Shown here one piece after another: positions 9,146 to 20,370 of a stretch of DNA of 64,000 nt. This stretch comes from Peronospora farinosa. Its lineage: Eukaryota > Oomycota > Peronosporomycetes > Peronosporales > Peronosporaceae. The stretch lies in contig CANTFK010000713.1 of the NCBI GenBank assembly GCA_947646735.1, forward strand, positions 310,001 to 374,000. The letters run 5' to 3'. Made by a program: the position numbers and the translations under genes. Within the stretch, counting starts at the first letter, position 1. Every line of letters begins with the position of its first letter. The notes beneath the pieces were generated by a model. That model made no database searches and was not told where the DNA came from. It saw only the letters and a list, made by a program, of their open reading frames with translations.

Positions 9146-11060
9146 TCGTGCGTGTTCGACAGAGTTGGCGGGATTATCTACTCGGACCTGAAAGATCCAA
9201 TGAAGCCGCAAGACAGGCAAGGCAGCCGCTACTTGGCCGACTTCGTTGGCCACGAGTCAAATTAATCTTGCGTCTTCCTCGCGCGCACGATGCTAGCAGC
9301 AGCGAATCAATTCGAAGCTTTCCTGTTTTTTTAAAAAAGCGTTTCGAGTTCCGCATTCATGTGCTGCGCACTGATAGCGGTGGAATATACGCCAATGCTG
9401 TTCGACGCACAGAATGCGCAGCTGCAGCAAGCGATGGGCGACGATGACAAAGACGATAAATAAGATGATTCGACACCAGCACTGACGTCAAAATTGAGAT
9501 TAGCAATCAACAACAGCGGTTCCGATAACAAGACGGCTCGTAAGAAGAGTTAGGAGTCGTGCGCATGGAAGTCAAAAGGCACGCGCGGCGCATTAAAGAG
9601 CGCGCAGGAGACCGCACCTCAGGAGGGGAAGCTAGCGAGTTGCATCGTCGCGAATGCTGCTTTCGAGCACGGTCCCATGAGGCAATGCGCAGAGACACTC
9701 GCGGCGGCTGGATTAAAGAAATGAAAAAAAGAGATCGCGACGCTCCAGAATAAAACGTCTGGCAAGTCGTCAAGCGCACCCTGGCTTAAACTACTTGCAC
9801 ACCAAGTGGATCTACAAGACCAATACTGACGCGCGGGGTAAGATTTAACGGCTGAAGGCGCTACTTGTCTTTAATGAAAAAGAAGAATTTTTGGATGTCG
9901 ATACACCCTCAGATTTGCCACTGTCACTGACCTGTCGACTGTGAAGGTTATACTGGCTCTAGCTTCCACATGGAGGGGGGGGGGCGACTGCCAATCATGG
10001 CGCCATTTACAATGCATATGTCAAGTCTGACAAGAAAGATAAGCTGTAGATCTATCTCCAGCTGCCGCGCGGCATTAGAAAGCTTAACGAGACGCTGCAA
10101 GAGCACGGCGTCGAAAACGCAAACGAGCTAGGACTGAAGCTTCGCAAGAGCCTCTATGTACACAAACAGGCTGAGTGACTATGGTGTCAGCTATTGCACT
10201 CGTGCCTTGTCAAATTCGGATTCCAGCGCTGCGAAAGTGACATGTGTTTCTACTGGAATTGATATGGGTAAACCTCGTCGTCGTTGGTGTTAACGTAAAT
10301 AATTTTCACGCAACATGTACAACGCATAAGCAGTCGATCGTTTCTCTAAAAGCCTCGCGTCATTGTAGATCAAATATCTTGCCTAATTTGCAAGTTTCTC
10401 GGAATGCAGATCGAGCTGGACGGCATCAGCGGTTATTCTTTGGACAGGAAAAAGCAATTAGCGACCTCATTTGCACAAACGGACTGGCGAACGCCAACCT
10501 GACACGCGCACCGATTTATGCGACTGCCACGATGCACAGTCGACGACGAAGAACTACTTGGTTCTTTAAGTGCTCCCGCTAGGCCAAAGATCCGCGAATC
10601 TTAGTCACTCGTGGGCATCTTAATGTGTGTCGTGCGCTACACACGACCCGACATGGCTTTTGCGGTGCATAAAGCCACGCGACAAACGCATGCGACGCGC
10701 TTGATCGACTAAAATCTTTCAGTGATGCTGACTTTGCGGCTGATAGAAATTCGATAACTGGAGGCGTGCTAAGACTCAACGGTAATGTAGTAAGCTGGGC
10801 GCGCGTAAGCAGAGTGCGTGTCAATGTCGACTATGGAGGCCGATTTCGCCGCTGCCTCAGAGATTACACGTGAAATGCTAAGCCTCCACGAAATGATAAA
10901 AGTGAAGTAGCCATCGCATCGGCTGTGCCGATGATGCTCCACGTGTAAGGTGGAATAAGTGGAGAAAGAGCGTAAGGCGTATTCGAGGATGGGGGTTGCA
11001 ACCAAATTGTTAGGGACATGGACTATCTTTCGGTGACAGGAAAAGGCATATGCAACGCGA
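9146..11060 (+). mobile_element. Decayed Copia-type pol (integrase, RT, RNase H)
   Basis: No open frame survives, but conserved Copia landmarks appear in order across shifting frames. The integrase shows YSDLKDPMK, RYLADFVGH and HVLRTDSGG (about 9165-9395). The RT shows LLHTKW-type residues and KTN-DARGK (about 9790-9845), LQLPRG (about 10060), LGLKLRKSLY (about 10130) and VGVNVNNF at about 10280-10302, where the catalytic YVDD has decayed to VN-NN. RNase H shows DADFAADRNSITGGV at about 10725-10770. The order identifies Copia rather than Gypsy. It is presumably part of the element whose LTR ends at 8546. Confidence 0.75.
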
Positions 11061-11068
11061 TCAACACC

Positions 11069-11729
11069 TGTAACGGGATATAGGTTACACGGCTATTTAA
11101 GTAATCGATACCTAACGGGCAGGCCTAATGGGTACGAGGTACCTACTTGGGTGTGGCACATCAATGTGACCCACCCTCGCGAATGTGATATCCATGGATG
11201 AAGTCACATTCAACGGGGATGAAGCCAGTTGGGACTGGGCGTCATGGTGACGCTTCAGACAGACGTCATCAGCTAGCTTATATATTGTAAGCTCGCACGT
11301 AAGGATACGCTTTTAAAAAGATGCGTATTTATCTTTGCATAATTATACAATCAGTGGTTCGATTTATAGTTGCTTCATTTCTATCAAATATAAGTCAGAC
11401 TTGACTTTACTAATTACCGTCCACTGCGCACGAGAAGCTGTATAAGCTTCTGCGTGACGTAAGTAATGCACTTGTTAGTTGTTCGTTGCGCGGACCGCTC
11501 TAAGCGGCCGACCAACGCAACCACCACCGCACGCAAAGGTAAGACGGTTTAACCGCTTCCTCGCGCTGCTTGACTGTGTACGTGGCAGCTACTTTCCGAA
11601 GCGCCCGTATACAACCACCGCACGCGGAGGTAAGACGGTATAACCGCTTCCTCGCGCTGCTTGAAGGTGTGCCCGCGTAGTACGTGGCAGCTTCTTTACG
11701 AAGCACCCGTCTAAACCATGTCCCCAACA
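11069..11729 (-). repeat. Family-2 LTR copy, reverse orientation
   Basis: On the minus strand it begins TGTTGGGG, a common Copia LTR start, and ends CCCGTTACA (661 bp). It shares the GAGGGTGGG, GACGTC and GCGCACGAGAAGC landmarks with 8168-8546 and 16040-16600. I see no matching 5-bp duplication at the ends (ACACC left, ATCCA right), so it may be rearranged rather than a simple solo LTR. Stem positions seen in the other copies recur here. Confidence 0.55.
11524..11716 (-). repeat. Approximate two-unit tandem repeat (about 91-102 bp) inside the family-2 LTR
   Basis: Two units start CCACCGCACGC (11524 and 11615) and share GGTAAGACGGT, AACCGCTTCCTCGCGCTGCTTGA and ACGTGGCAGCT. The second unit has about 12 extra bases. 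A single related unit occurs at about 16085-16170 in the opposite orientation, so the duplication is specific to this LTR copy. Confidence 0.75.
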
Positions 11730-12600
11730 ATCCACTTCAAACACGATCAATGGTGACAAGATGAAGCTGTGTTGACTAATACGCACATTCAAAGAGTGTG
11801 AAAGTGGTTTGGCTCAGCAATGAAGCATCTCGCAGGATGTCAAAAGCTCTGCATTCAGTAAAAACACATTTCCGACCCTAGCTTAAGGAAGAGACATACT
11901 TCGAAGACTTGCTAGCCTTAGTACGGCACCAGTAATGCACATAAAGTAATTTTATCAGAGCCCGTCAAGTATATTACGTTATTTCCACTTAACTAATCGC
12001 TTTATTTCTAAAACCTCGCAGCCTCTCCTCAATTTACCGACTTTGATAGGAAATTGGCAGTCCATAAGTTCTCGATAAACTTAATTTTTGTTTTCGAGCT
12101 TGACAGTCTGCGAAGAACTGGAATATTTGACAGAAGCATCGGGGATAGTAACATGCAAAGGCCCATTGATTTGAGCCGCTATTTACTCAAGGATACATTA
12201 TTCTATCGAAGCTCCTTTTCTCAAGGAAGATTTCTCGCTATTCCAAGGTGCTCGTATTTAAAAATAATAAAAAGACTTTGCTGAGAACTGGCCTACCTTC
12301 GATTTGCTGTTAAAATGTAGCCGGCACGTAGACGTCCAAGACTTATTCGAAGCGAGGAGTGATCGAATTCATAGCAAGGCCAACTGAAAACATAAAGGCC
12401 ATGTGCAATGTCGACAGGATGTCATGCCCCTACTGTCTAGATAAAATCAAGTTACTACGTCTACCTGAATGCATTTTTCTGGAAGTGTTCAAGATCTTCG
12501 TGTTAATGGAATGACTAGTGGGCTTCGAGCACGTTCAGAGAACCCTTCATTATCCTAAAGATTTAAGTGAAAAACAACATGTAACTTTTGACCTAGTAAA
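11730..12600. other. No recognisable gene
   Basis: Short interrupted frames only (longest about 76 codons). I see no conserved motif. It is probably old repeat debris between retroelement fragments. Confidence 0.6.
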
Positions 12601-12604
12601 CTTT

Positions 12605-13265
12605 AGAAGGTCGAACAACTTAGTCTAGCGCTAGTCGCTAAAATAATAATAGGCTTATATATGTTTATCGTGGGGTCTCATCAACAAGGATGACGGTGCG
12701 CCTTGAAACATGCACATCCGTAAAGGTACAGAAGCGGTAGTGGGAATTCACCGCACGCTTGAAGGAAAAGGGTGCCATGATGCGTTCATCGCACCCGATC
12801 TGGATGACAAATTTGATTTCCTCTAGGATTACCATGGCTAAGAAGGGTACAAGCCATGAATCAGCTGGAATCATCGACCCCTATAGATGCCTGCCGCTTT
12901 GTTTATTAGATGGCCTTATGATGAACGCATTGGAGCGTTCACAAGAGTGCAAATGTACTATGAGTGATGTGCGATGGCATCACTTGCGGTTGAATCGTTA
13001 GTATGCTTGCACACCAACTTAATGTGACAAATATCCACACTGTAAAGCAAGCTGCCGGCGGCTGTGCACGAGCACTGGCAGCGCCGAAGGTCCATCACAC
13101 GAATAAGGCGAGTTAACCGGGGCATGGATGCTCGCCTGGAGGGCAGTATCTAAAAGAGAAGAAACCAATTACCTGGAAGCGGCAGCAATGTAATTATAGA
13201 TCAACTAAAGCGTTTTTCATAAAGGGTCTCGCTGTGTTTGCGCTACTACAGCTATGGGGAGGTTG
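12605..13265 (+). mobile_element. Diverged Gypsy protease-region fragment
   Basis: Collinear with about 1920-2560 of Gypsy copy 1 (shared landmarks: ACAAGGATGACGGTGCGCCTTG, GTGGGAATTCACCGC, GATCTGGATGACAAATTTGAT, GCTGCCGGCGGCTGTGCAC), with many substitutions and several frame breaks. It is clearly an older relic than copies 1 and 2. It matters because its inverted repeats can be compared with those of the young copies (see findings). Confidence 0.9.
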
Positions 13266-14300
13266 AAGGAATACTATTCACGAACTTGAGGGTCAATATC
13301 ACCGTCTTGGTGATCTATAACACGATAAAATCATCTGCAGCCGAAAATTCCGCTTCTTTGGCAGCGGCGCGACGTCCCAGGTTTTTCTCTTGCGCGGCGT
13401 ACCACACTCCAAGTAACACGCGTCTTTACACTATATTGATTTGCTGTTTTTTAGCCATCAGTATCTTAGTAGGCAATTCCACTAAATTCACGACCTAAGC
13501 AGCGTCAATGCTTGAGCTTTTGAGCTGCTGCTGTCATCTTGTTATGATTCTGGTGTCTTTTGTACGACGTGGACTGCTTGACGCCTGTATTTTAGCTGCA
13601 TTTTTCAACGACTAAGTTCGCTAGTGCCTTTTACTGCCGAATTCGCTATTTCTATTTTGCGTAGTTTCATTTTCATCTTCTAATTCCGAACTTTGATCCG
13701 TCGCCTCTTCATCTGCGCTGACCACTGTGCTTTGACATTAGTCACATCTTTCAGTATTGACGACATTTGTCATAATTTTCGGGTCGTTTTAGGGGTCCCC
13801 CTGGTGCCTCGGATAAGCACATTGCATATATATATCACAAACATAACTAAACAATTTATTTGTCGGCAGGTGCTGTGTTTGAATATCGGGCACAGCGTGG
13901 CAATTTATTATTGTTTTTTTCATTGGGACCTAAGACCCGATATGGATCAGTGATAAATTTGCCTGAAACTGAGTGGTTTCGAAAGGCGAGAACACGGTCT
14001 TATTTGTTACGACTATATATTATTTGTGATAAGCACGAATTAAAGATAAATAAAAATCAAAGCTTAATCTACTTAGTACCTACTACTTGGGCTTGAGTTT
14101 TCCTTAAACGCGCGTGTAGGCTAGTAACGATCGTTCTGGCCCCTTACAGTAAGCACCGGCCTGTGTCGTAAGTAGCGCAGATCCAAATCTATCCTCGACC
14201 AGCCCAAAGTACGAAAACAATGTTGCTTACACTACCCTCATTGGTAACCTCATGAACTATGGTCCCAGTGAGTAAGACCTTTTGAAGAAGCATGAAACAC
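13266..14300. other. Unresolved retroelement debris
   Basis: AT-rich DNA with no open gene. A minus-strand stretch near 13610-13760 encodes an acidic SADEEATDQSSELEDENET-like segment that could be the integrase-RT linker of the Copia relic at 14300-15170. The match is too weak to assert. Confidence 0.3.
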
Positions 14301-15170
14301 CCAAACAGAATAGTTCGGGCTATTCGGCATCCAGAGTATCCGGCAGAACCGCCCGTACTGGACCGGCTGGACCTTCAACCAAAACAATGATTTGCTCGTC
14401 TTCATTCACTAATGAGCAACGAGCTGTACAGCTTCCTGAATCTATACGCTTTACGCGTGCTGCCCGAGCATCGAGCTTAAATGTATAAAGAAAACGTATA
14501 AATGGCATCTAAATACCTTTCGGCTTGCTGGTATTGGCTTCGTCCCTGTCCAAACTTTGTGCGGCAAGTATTATGGTTGACGACGCGTTTAAAACGCCGA
14601 TTGCGTAGGAACACAGCATTCATCCTTGCTTTGCCCCATTGACAGCCCAGCATTATCCATCATGCTACGCGCGCACTCCACCAAAGTTCGGTTCATCCGC
14701 TCGGCAACCCGTTCAGCTGGAGTGTGTAAAGTGGTGTGAAGCTTTGCATGATTCTTCGGCGCTGCAAAACCTTGCTCATCGATGGGAAGTATATTCGACC
14801 CCGTTGTCACTTCGGACTGTCTTCACCCGTTTACCCGTTTGCGTCTAAGCGAGCGCAACAAAGTCGGCGAACGTGCTAAGCACTTAAGGCTTCTTCCGCA
14901 CACATCGCTGTGAATGACTTCCAGAACTTGCTTTGCGTGTTTTGGCGACAACATGCTGTAGCGCAGTCGAGTTTTTATACCAAGTTAGCACTCACACACG
15001 TACCAGTGCTTCACTGACCGATTGATAATGTCAATAATACTTTGTTATGACAATGGCATCGAGATCATCATGACCAATATGACCAAGTCGATGGTGCCAG
15101 AGCTACGAAGTGGTGTCCAGTTGCTAAATAGGCTGAGGAGTTGAGGCGATGACATTTTCCTTCCGTGTGA
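14300..15170 (-). mobile_element. Decayed Copia integrase, minus strand
   Basis: On the minus strand conserved Copia features follow in order: LWHHRLGHIGHDDLDAI (pre-integrase domain, about 15060-15110), VIHSDVCG (about 14905-14930), KTVRSDNGVEY (about 14790-14825), and HTPAERVAERMNRTLVECARSMM (about 14640-14725). A post-core region with residues KLDARAARVKRI follows near 14450. Frames are broken between blocks. This is a second, separate Copia relic from the plus-strand one at 9.1-11.1 kb. Confidence 0.75.
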
Positions 15171-15407
15171 AACCTAGCGTATTTTACCAGCAATGATTAG
15201 ATACTTAAAAATGTTGAAATAGCAAAATATTTGTTACTTTAAAGTCAAATCGATTTACAATCTTAATTACATATTCTAGCTTAATGAACTGTTTGACCAA
15301 TCCACTAGCCATTTTATATCAGCCATTCGCTTTATTCCTGCGAATAAGTAAAGTAAACGCTTGCTGCACCTTCCTAATGATGTCTACTACTTGTATGTTG
15401 CTTACGG

Positions 15408-15969
15408 AACAATATTACCTCTGATAGGACATCTCCAACTTCAAGGAGATCTAGGAACAATATTATAAGAAAAGGTAATATTGCCAAATATTATTGGTTA
15501 TAATAATATTTTTATTGACACTTCATATAAGTGTCAATACTATGTAACGGGGTGAGCCCGTTACACCGTTGGTTGATATGATGGCCCATATCAACCAATT
15601 AGAGGGCATCTCCAGCTTCAACCTAGATCTCCTTGAAGTTGGAGATGCCCTATCGTTGGTTGATATGGGCCATCATCTCAACCAACGCGCTGACCAATGA
15701 CCGTTGGACGCGCGCAATGAGTGGAGGGCAAGTTGTCAACGTACATAGTTGTAGTTTAATATAGTTAGCATGGGTTATAACAGATTAGTTTTATTAAGAT
15801 AGTTAACTATATTAAATACAGTTTTCTTTTCCCTCTTAACTAAGCGTTTGTTTAGTTGATCGACTTCTCTGCTCACGTGTACGTGAGGTAATTGAGGCAC
15901 CTGCTTTCACTGTAATCAGTGAAAGTAGACTATACTGTAATCAGTATAGTCGGAGGGTGCCCCACTACA
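15408..15969 (+). repeat. Rearranged Gypsy LTR with inverted 5' portion
   Basis: 15408-15567 is the first part of the Gypsy LTR in minus orientation, ending at the LTR terminus TGTAACGGGG-TGAGCCCGTTACA. Next comes a short minus-strand piece (about 15568-15625). From CCTAGATCTCC at about 15626 the sequence is plus-strand LTR through to the normal end at 15969. The LTR subfamily differs from copies 1 and 2 in several hairpins. No element body adjoins it, so it is a solo LTR remodelled by inversion or nested insertion. Confidence 0.75.
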
Positions 15970-16039
15970 CTGTTTGCTTTTATATGGTACAGTGGTCGCG
16001 TTGTTCAGTGCTTGCGTTGTTCAGTGCTTGCACGCTCAA

Positions 16040-16600
16040 AGATACGGGTCTTGGGAAGGACAACTAGTTGTACCAAGTGTAGACGAGTACTTAGAAGAAG
16101 CTGCCACGTGCTACTAGCACACACCTTCAATCAGCGTGAAAGAGGCATTTATACCGTCTTACCTCCGTGCGCGGTGGTGGCATGTATGGTTGACCGCTTA
16201 AGCGATCGTATAACAAGTTGAAGGTCGTTAAAGCGAACCGCGTAACGAGTTTCTAACAAGTGCTTCGCTTGCGCCACGCAGAAGCTTATTCAGCTTCTCG
16301 TGCGCAGTGTACAATGTTAAGCAAATTAAGACTGACTTTTAAATAACAGAATTTTTCTACATATAGCTAACAACTGATTGGTTAAATGTAACGATCGGAT
16401 GCGCGTTTCTTTAGAAGCTTTTCCTACAAGAGAGGTTAAATATATTTAAGCTCGCTGATGACGTACATCGGTGACGTCATCATGACGTCTAGTCCCACCT
16501 GGGGGCCTCATCCCCGTTGAATGTAAATACATCCATGGATTATACATTCACGAGGGTGGTCACATATACAACTGAACTTGTTTAACTAGTACTGTGAGGA
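16040..16600 (+). repeat. Family-2 LTR fragment
   Basis: Plus-strand copy matching 1-123 plus 8168-8470, uninterrupted by the Gypsy insertion: GACCGCTTAAGCGATC at about 16190, CACGCAGAAGCTTATTCAGCTTCTCGTGCG-type junction near 16276-16305, and the CACGAGGGTGG block near 16550. It serves as the 'empty site' comparison for Gypsy copy 1. Confidence 0.6.
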
Positions 16601-16892
16601 CGCTAACGTTCTATTAAATTGTAAGATTTATTATATAAGACCGGTACGAAAAAATTGCTAGTCGCCACTCGAGACAAAGCTATCCAAAAATATTATGAAG
16701 GTTACTATTTTATGGAGGATTAGCTTAGACAAGTTCTACCTCTTGCAGCTAAATTACAGTGTGATACAAACCTTTGTCCAGCAAAAATATCTGTCCACCT
16801 ACCGGACCGGCAACAAGCATAAGAAATAGCATTCAAGCAAAACAGTTTATTAACGTTCTGGCATATGTTGATTCAATCTGTGCTACTCCCTG

Positions 16893-17756
16893 TTACATTG
16901 TAGGAATCTGTACTTTATAGCCCATTCTAGTGTTAAAGAGACCAAAATGCTTTTCATATTCCGCGCCCGAGTAACTGATAGACGAATCGTACGCCATAAA
17001 CCAGCAGCCTTCTTTGCGAGCGACCCAAATGACAAAGTCATTCAAGTACTGCTGCATATCGCTGACCGACGCCTCGTTGCCCGCAAAGTTATAACCACCC
17101 TCGGATGGCCAACCAGTCTCCGTAAGGCGGAGCTTTTCTGGGCCGTACATTGACTCTAACTGCTCCCACTGAGCCTGCAGCTTCTGCACGGCCGGCTGCG
17201 TGCCTTGCGTAAAAAATGGGTAGATGTTAGCACCAAGGACGGATGAAAAACTCGCCAGCCTGTTCACGTCGGGGGCAGTCAGCCACTCATTGATGCGTTG
17301 CGCTGTTCCGACAGGCGTATTTGGTCCTACGCAATTCCGGACTCGGCCTATATAGTAAATCAGCTCATCGACCGAGTACTGGCCAAAGTTGCCGTTCCGG
17401 ACATTTTCATTACCGACTAAGACGGCCTTAACAGCCCAGGAGTTGCGGCTGTAGCCCTCGCATACCGCCTGAATTTCCTTCTCGATCCCGTTCCGGTCAC
17501 CCATCTGCACACTCACCGAGACAAAAAGATTGGCTGCAGCCGCCATGTCAATAACGTTTACTCCGTTAAATAGCGCGTGGTACGTGCGGATGCTTGTGAA
17601 GTGCTGATTCAACTGATTCATGTCATTTTGCAGCGTTGTCCAGTCTACGACATCGTGATGCCACGGTGAGAGGCAAGTGCACGTGTTAAATGGTAGGGCT
17701 TCGGTGACACTGGCGGCCAAAACGATGGCAACGGCCAAAGTGGTCGCAAGCTTCAT
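16893..17756 (-). CDS. Secreted GH17 family glucan endo-1,3-beta-glucosidase-like protein
   Basis: Glycoside hydrolase family 17, predicted to hydrolyse beta-1,3-glucan, the main oomycete wall polymer and also plant callose. 287 aa, single exon, ATG at 17754-17756. Residues 1-20 form a signal peptide with probable cleavage after TEA. GH17 landmarks: SIRTYH (about 55-60), VGNEN with the acid/base Glu117, NIYPFF (178-183), and LTETGWPS with the nucleophile Glu213. Length is close to the catalytic domain alone, without a carbohydrate-binding or GPI tail. A good oomycete core promoter lies about 60-75 bp upstream. It is the only apparently intact gene between retroelement debris on both sides. 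It could act in wall remodelling or at the host interface; the sequence does not decide which. Confidence 0.9.
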   Translation of the reverse strand: MKLATTLAVAIVLAASVTEALPFNTCTCLSPWHHDVVDWTTLQNDMNQLNQHFTSIRTYHALFNGVNVIDMAAAANLFVSVSVQMGDRNGIEKEIQAVCEGYSRNSWAVKAVLVGNENVRNGNFGQYSVDELIYYIGRVRNCVGPNTPVGTAQRINEWLTAPDVNRLASFSSVLGANIYPFFTQGTQPAVQKLQAQWEQLESMYGPEKLRLTETGWPSEGGYNFAGNEASVSDMQQYLNDFVIWVARKEGCWFMAYDSSISYSGAEYEKHFGLFNTRMGYKVQIPTM

Positions 17757-17813
17757 CCTTGATGTAGTAGCTGCAGAAAGGTCCAGAGTTGTGACGAGGA
17801 TATTGAGCTCAAC

Positions 17814-17833
17814 AAAGCAGATTGAGAAATGAA
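17814..17833 (-). promoter_or_regulatory. Oomycete core promoter (Inr plus flanking region) of the GH17 gene
   Basis: On the minus strand TTCATTTCTCAATCTGCTTT fits the oomycete initiator TCATTYYNC followed by the AWTTT flanking motif with one mismatch. It lies about 60-75 bp upstream of the ATG. Confidence 0.6.
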
Positions 17834-18048
17834 CTCTGGTCCGCTACGTGGTGAGGCACACTGGAATCGGTTTGCACAAAATAAAATTCGAGTAAAAGCT
17901 TGACACGGCTGAGCTTTTTCCTCGAACTTGACCGCATGAGCCATGTGGAGCTTTCTAGGTGAGGTGAGAAGGTGAGGTATATTTAAGTACGCGTACGACC
18001 CATTATATCCTGTCGACAGGTAACAGAGTTACCGTGGCGACTTCTACT

Positions 18049-18795
18049 TTAAGTACTAGGTATAACTAGTCCTCGGACAGCCGAGAGTCGTCGCGCAGAG
18101 TCTTGTCTCGAGATGATCAGGTTCCGTGGCGTCATAGCGGGTCCCTGAGGTTCGTAGTTGTCGGCTTGAGAGGCCTCCAGCCAGTGGTTGACATCATGGT
18201 CAAGGAATGCCGAAGCCTCCTTGACAACACCTTCCTCAGCGGAAGCGTGCACTTGAATTGAGGCTCCAGTGTCCATAGCGATATTCGCGAGTCGATCCGC
18301 CATTTTGTTGTATGAGCGATAGTGATGTCCCCAGCTGGAGACATCGATATCGTCAGCAAGTGCTCTTGCCTCTCGGAAAAGAAGGGCCAGGTGTGGCTTG
18401 CGTGGAGGATGGTGCGTCCGAAGCTGCGAAAGCACGAGCGCACTGTCCCCCACGACATGGAGAGGTGAGTAGCCGCTAACCTTCGCTTGTAGAAGCCTGT
18501 GCACGATCCCCCAGTATTCAGCGACATTGTTCGTGGTATTTGCAGAATCGTAAGCCATGCTCGATACCCACACGACGCATGCTGCGTGCGTCTGAATGTG
18601 AAGTTGGACAATGACGGAACCTGCTCCGCCCGGTCCAGGATTTCCTCTTGACCCCCCGTCGAAGAAGAGCAGGTAGAAAACCCCAGATAGAGTGTCAAGC
18701 GGCAGCGCTCGCAAGGGTGGAGGATTGTCAAAGCCGATGAGGGTATCAGCAAGCGCCGACCGTACTCGTGCGAATAGGTATCCGTCTACCCCCAT
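18049..18795 (-). pseudogene. RNase H domain of the LINE
   Basis: Type I RNase H with FFDGGSRGNPGPGGAGSV (catalytic Asp), NNVAEYWG (catalytic Glu), VVGDSALVLSQL (catalytic Asp) and a final Asp in the KMADRLANIAMD segment. The catalytic set is intact although the ORF is cut off from the RT part by stops. An RNase H placed after the zinc finger is known from several LINE clades. Confidence 0.8.
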
Positions 18796-18990
18796 GTCCG
18801 ACTAATATGTTGAGCTTCGAAACCGTGTAACCGCTCGTCGAAATTGTGTCCTTGCTCTTGCGTCGTGTACTTCCTGTGGCAAAAGTGAGTCTTCCAAGCG
18901 GCGGAGACGCTCAGCCCAGATGGAATGTAGTGTCGTAGAAACGAGAAAACGCCAGAGCTCACGCGTTGCTGGAGAAACGGCGTCCTTCGC

Positions 18991-20370
18991 TCAAGACAAA
19001 TCTACACTGGGTTCGATAGCGTTTTTAATGGCATTCCATGCAGAACTCGGAATACTCGGAAGGTCCATGCCAAACACCCAGACGTGAAGGTCCGCCTCCT
19101 CCAAATCGCCTAGCTTTCGCCACCGTTCAAGTAGATAACCCCAATGACGCCGAGCGCTAGGGCAATTCCAGAATACATGACTAGCCATGGCCAGTAAGGA
19201 TGTCGGACACGCTGGGTCGGGGCAAGATAGATCTTGGTTAGCCCAATTCCATAGCGGGAAGCTGTTACTCTTCAGACGATAAAGCGTCTGCGCGTTGGTC
19301 GGGAAAGAAGCCCGTATTTTACGGATGTCTCTCCACTCGATCAGAGATGTACCTGCTGCAATCACTTGGAAGTCCGGCTTCTTCACGCGTTCGTCGCAAA
19401 TGCGTTTGCCTTCATCACTTCGCCTGCGGGAAATGATCTTTTTGAATTTTCGTCGTTGCGGACTCCATCTTCGACGGCCAGCCCATAGGTGTACAACACG
19501 CGTAAGCGTTGGATGCGCACCAAAGTGGACAGTAATTCCACTGTCCAGACACGCTGCGGTATCGCAAGCAGCCATAGATGAGACTGTAGCCACCCCACCC
19601 GCTATACCCGTGTCGAAGTGCGATACCGATGTACCGTCTCGGTCGAGGAGCCAAGTATGATATTGGTGGACCTTTGTCGAGTACGCCAACAATGCCCCCG
19701 ATTCAAACGACCTGTATACGAGTGCTGGAAAATTGTATAGAAGGGCAAGGCAGAAGTTCCCAAAATGCCGACGCTTCGCCATAGAGTGGGTAGCCATGTC
19801 ACGCTTGGGCGAAAATCGGACGATACCACTCTGAGTCGTCTTCCAGGTGAATATGTCGCCAAGGTACTTGTGCCCCCTCGCAAAATCCGCTCCATTCAAA
19901 GTATAAGCCTTGCCTCTGCGATCCCTCAGCCACGACATGTCCGTCAGCGTTGCGTGTACGATCCATCTGGGTTCAAAACGACCTGATGTCGCTACTTCAG
20001 CTCTCATCCCGGCCCGCAACTTGTCATCAAGTATACGGCGGACATCAATTGTGACACTACCGTCTCCATTATAGTCGATTAAGGCTCTTGATGTAAATGA
20101 GGCGGCCCTTCGGCAGACCTCCTGGACCTCTCCTTGGCGGGCATGTCGAGCAGCTGAAAGCCCAACAATTTTAGAACTGGTTAACCATAGCGTCACTTGG
20201 AGTCGAGGCTCCTGGTCTTGGGTCCAACATGGCGTGATGTAAGCCGGACCCGAATCAGTAGAGCCCCATAGAAAGTCTCCGATCAGTAAATTTCTCGAAG
20301 AAGCTGTAGCTGCCCACTGTCCAACAGCGGTTGCCGCCATAGTCATTAATTCCGTACGAATACACGGCAC
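18991..20370 (-). pseudogene. LINE ORF2 C-terminal region with RVT-type zinc finger
   Basis: A 459-codon open frame. It contains the zinc-binding motif CPDPAC...HVFWNC (about 19150-19225), typical of the domain after the RT in non-LTR elements, followed by RRHWGYLLERWRKL. An upstream TAG and the downstream TGA at 18988 mark it as a fragment of a larger ORF. The residues after the TGA (starting AKDAVSPATRELW) continue the same protein. Confidence 0.75.

Noticed and set aside
9977..9986. G run as a functional G-quadruplex
   Set aside because: Single G tract inside a decayed Copia relic; no further G tracts in range.
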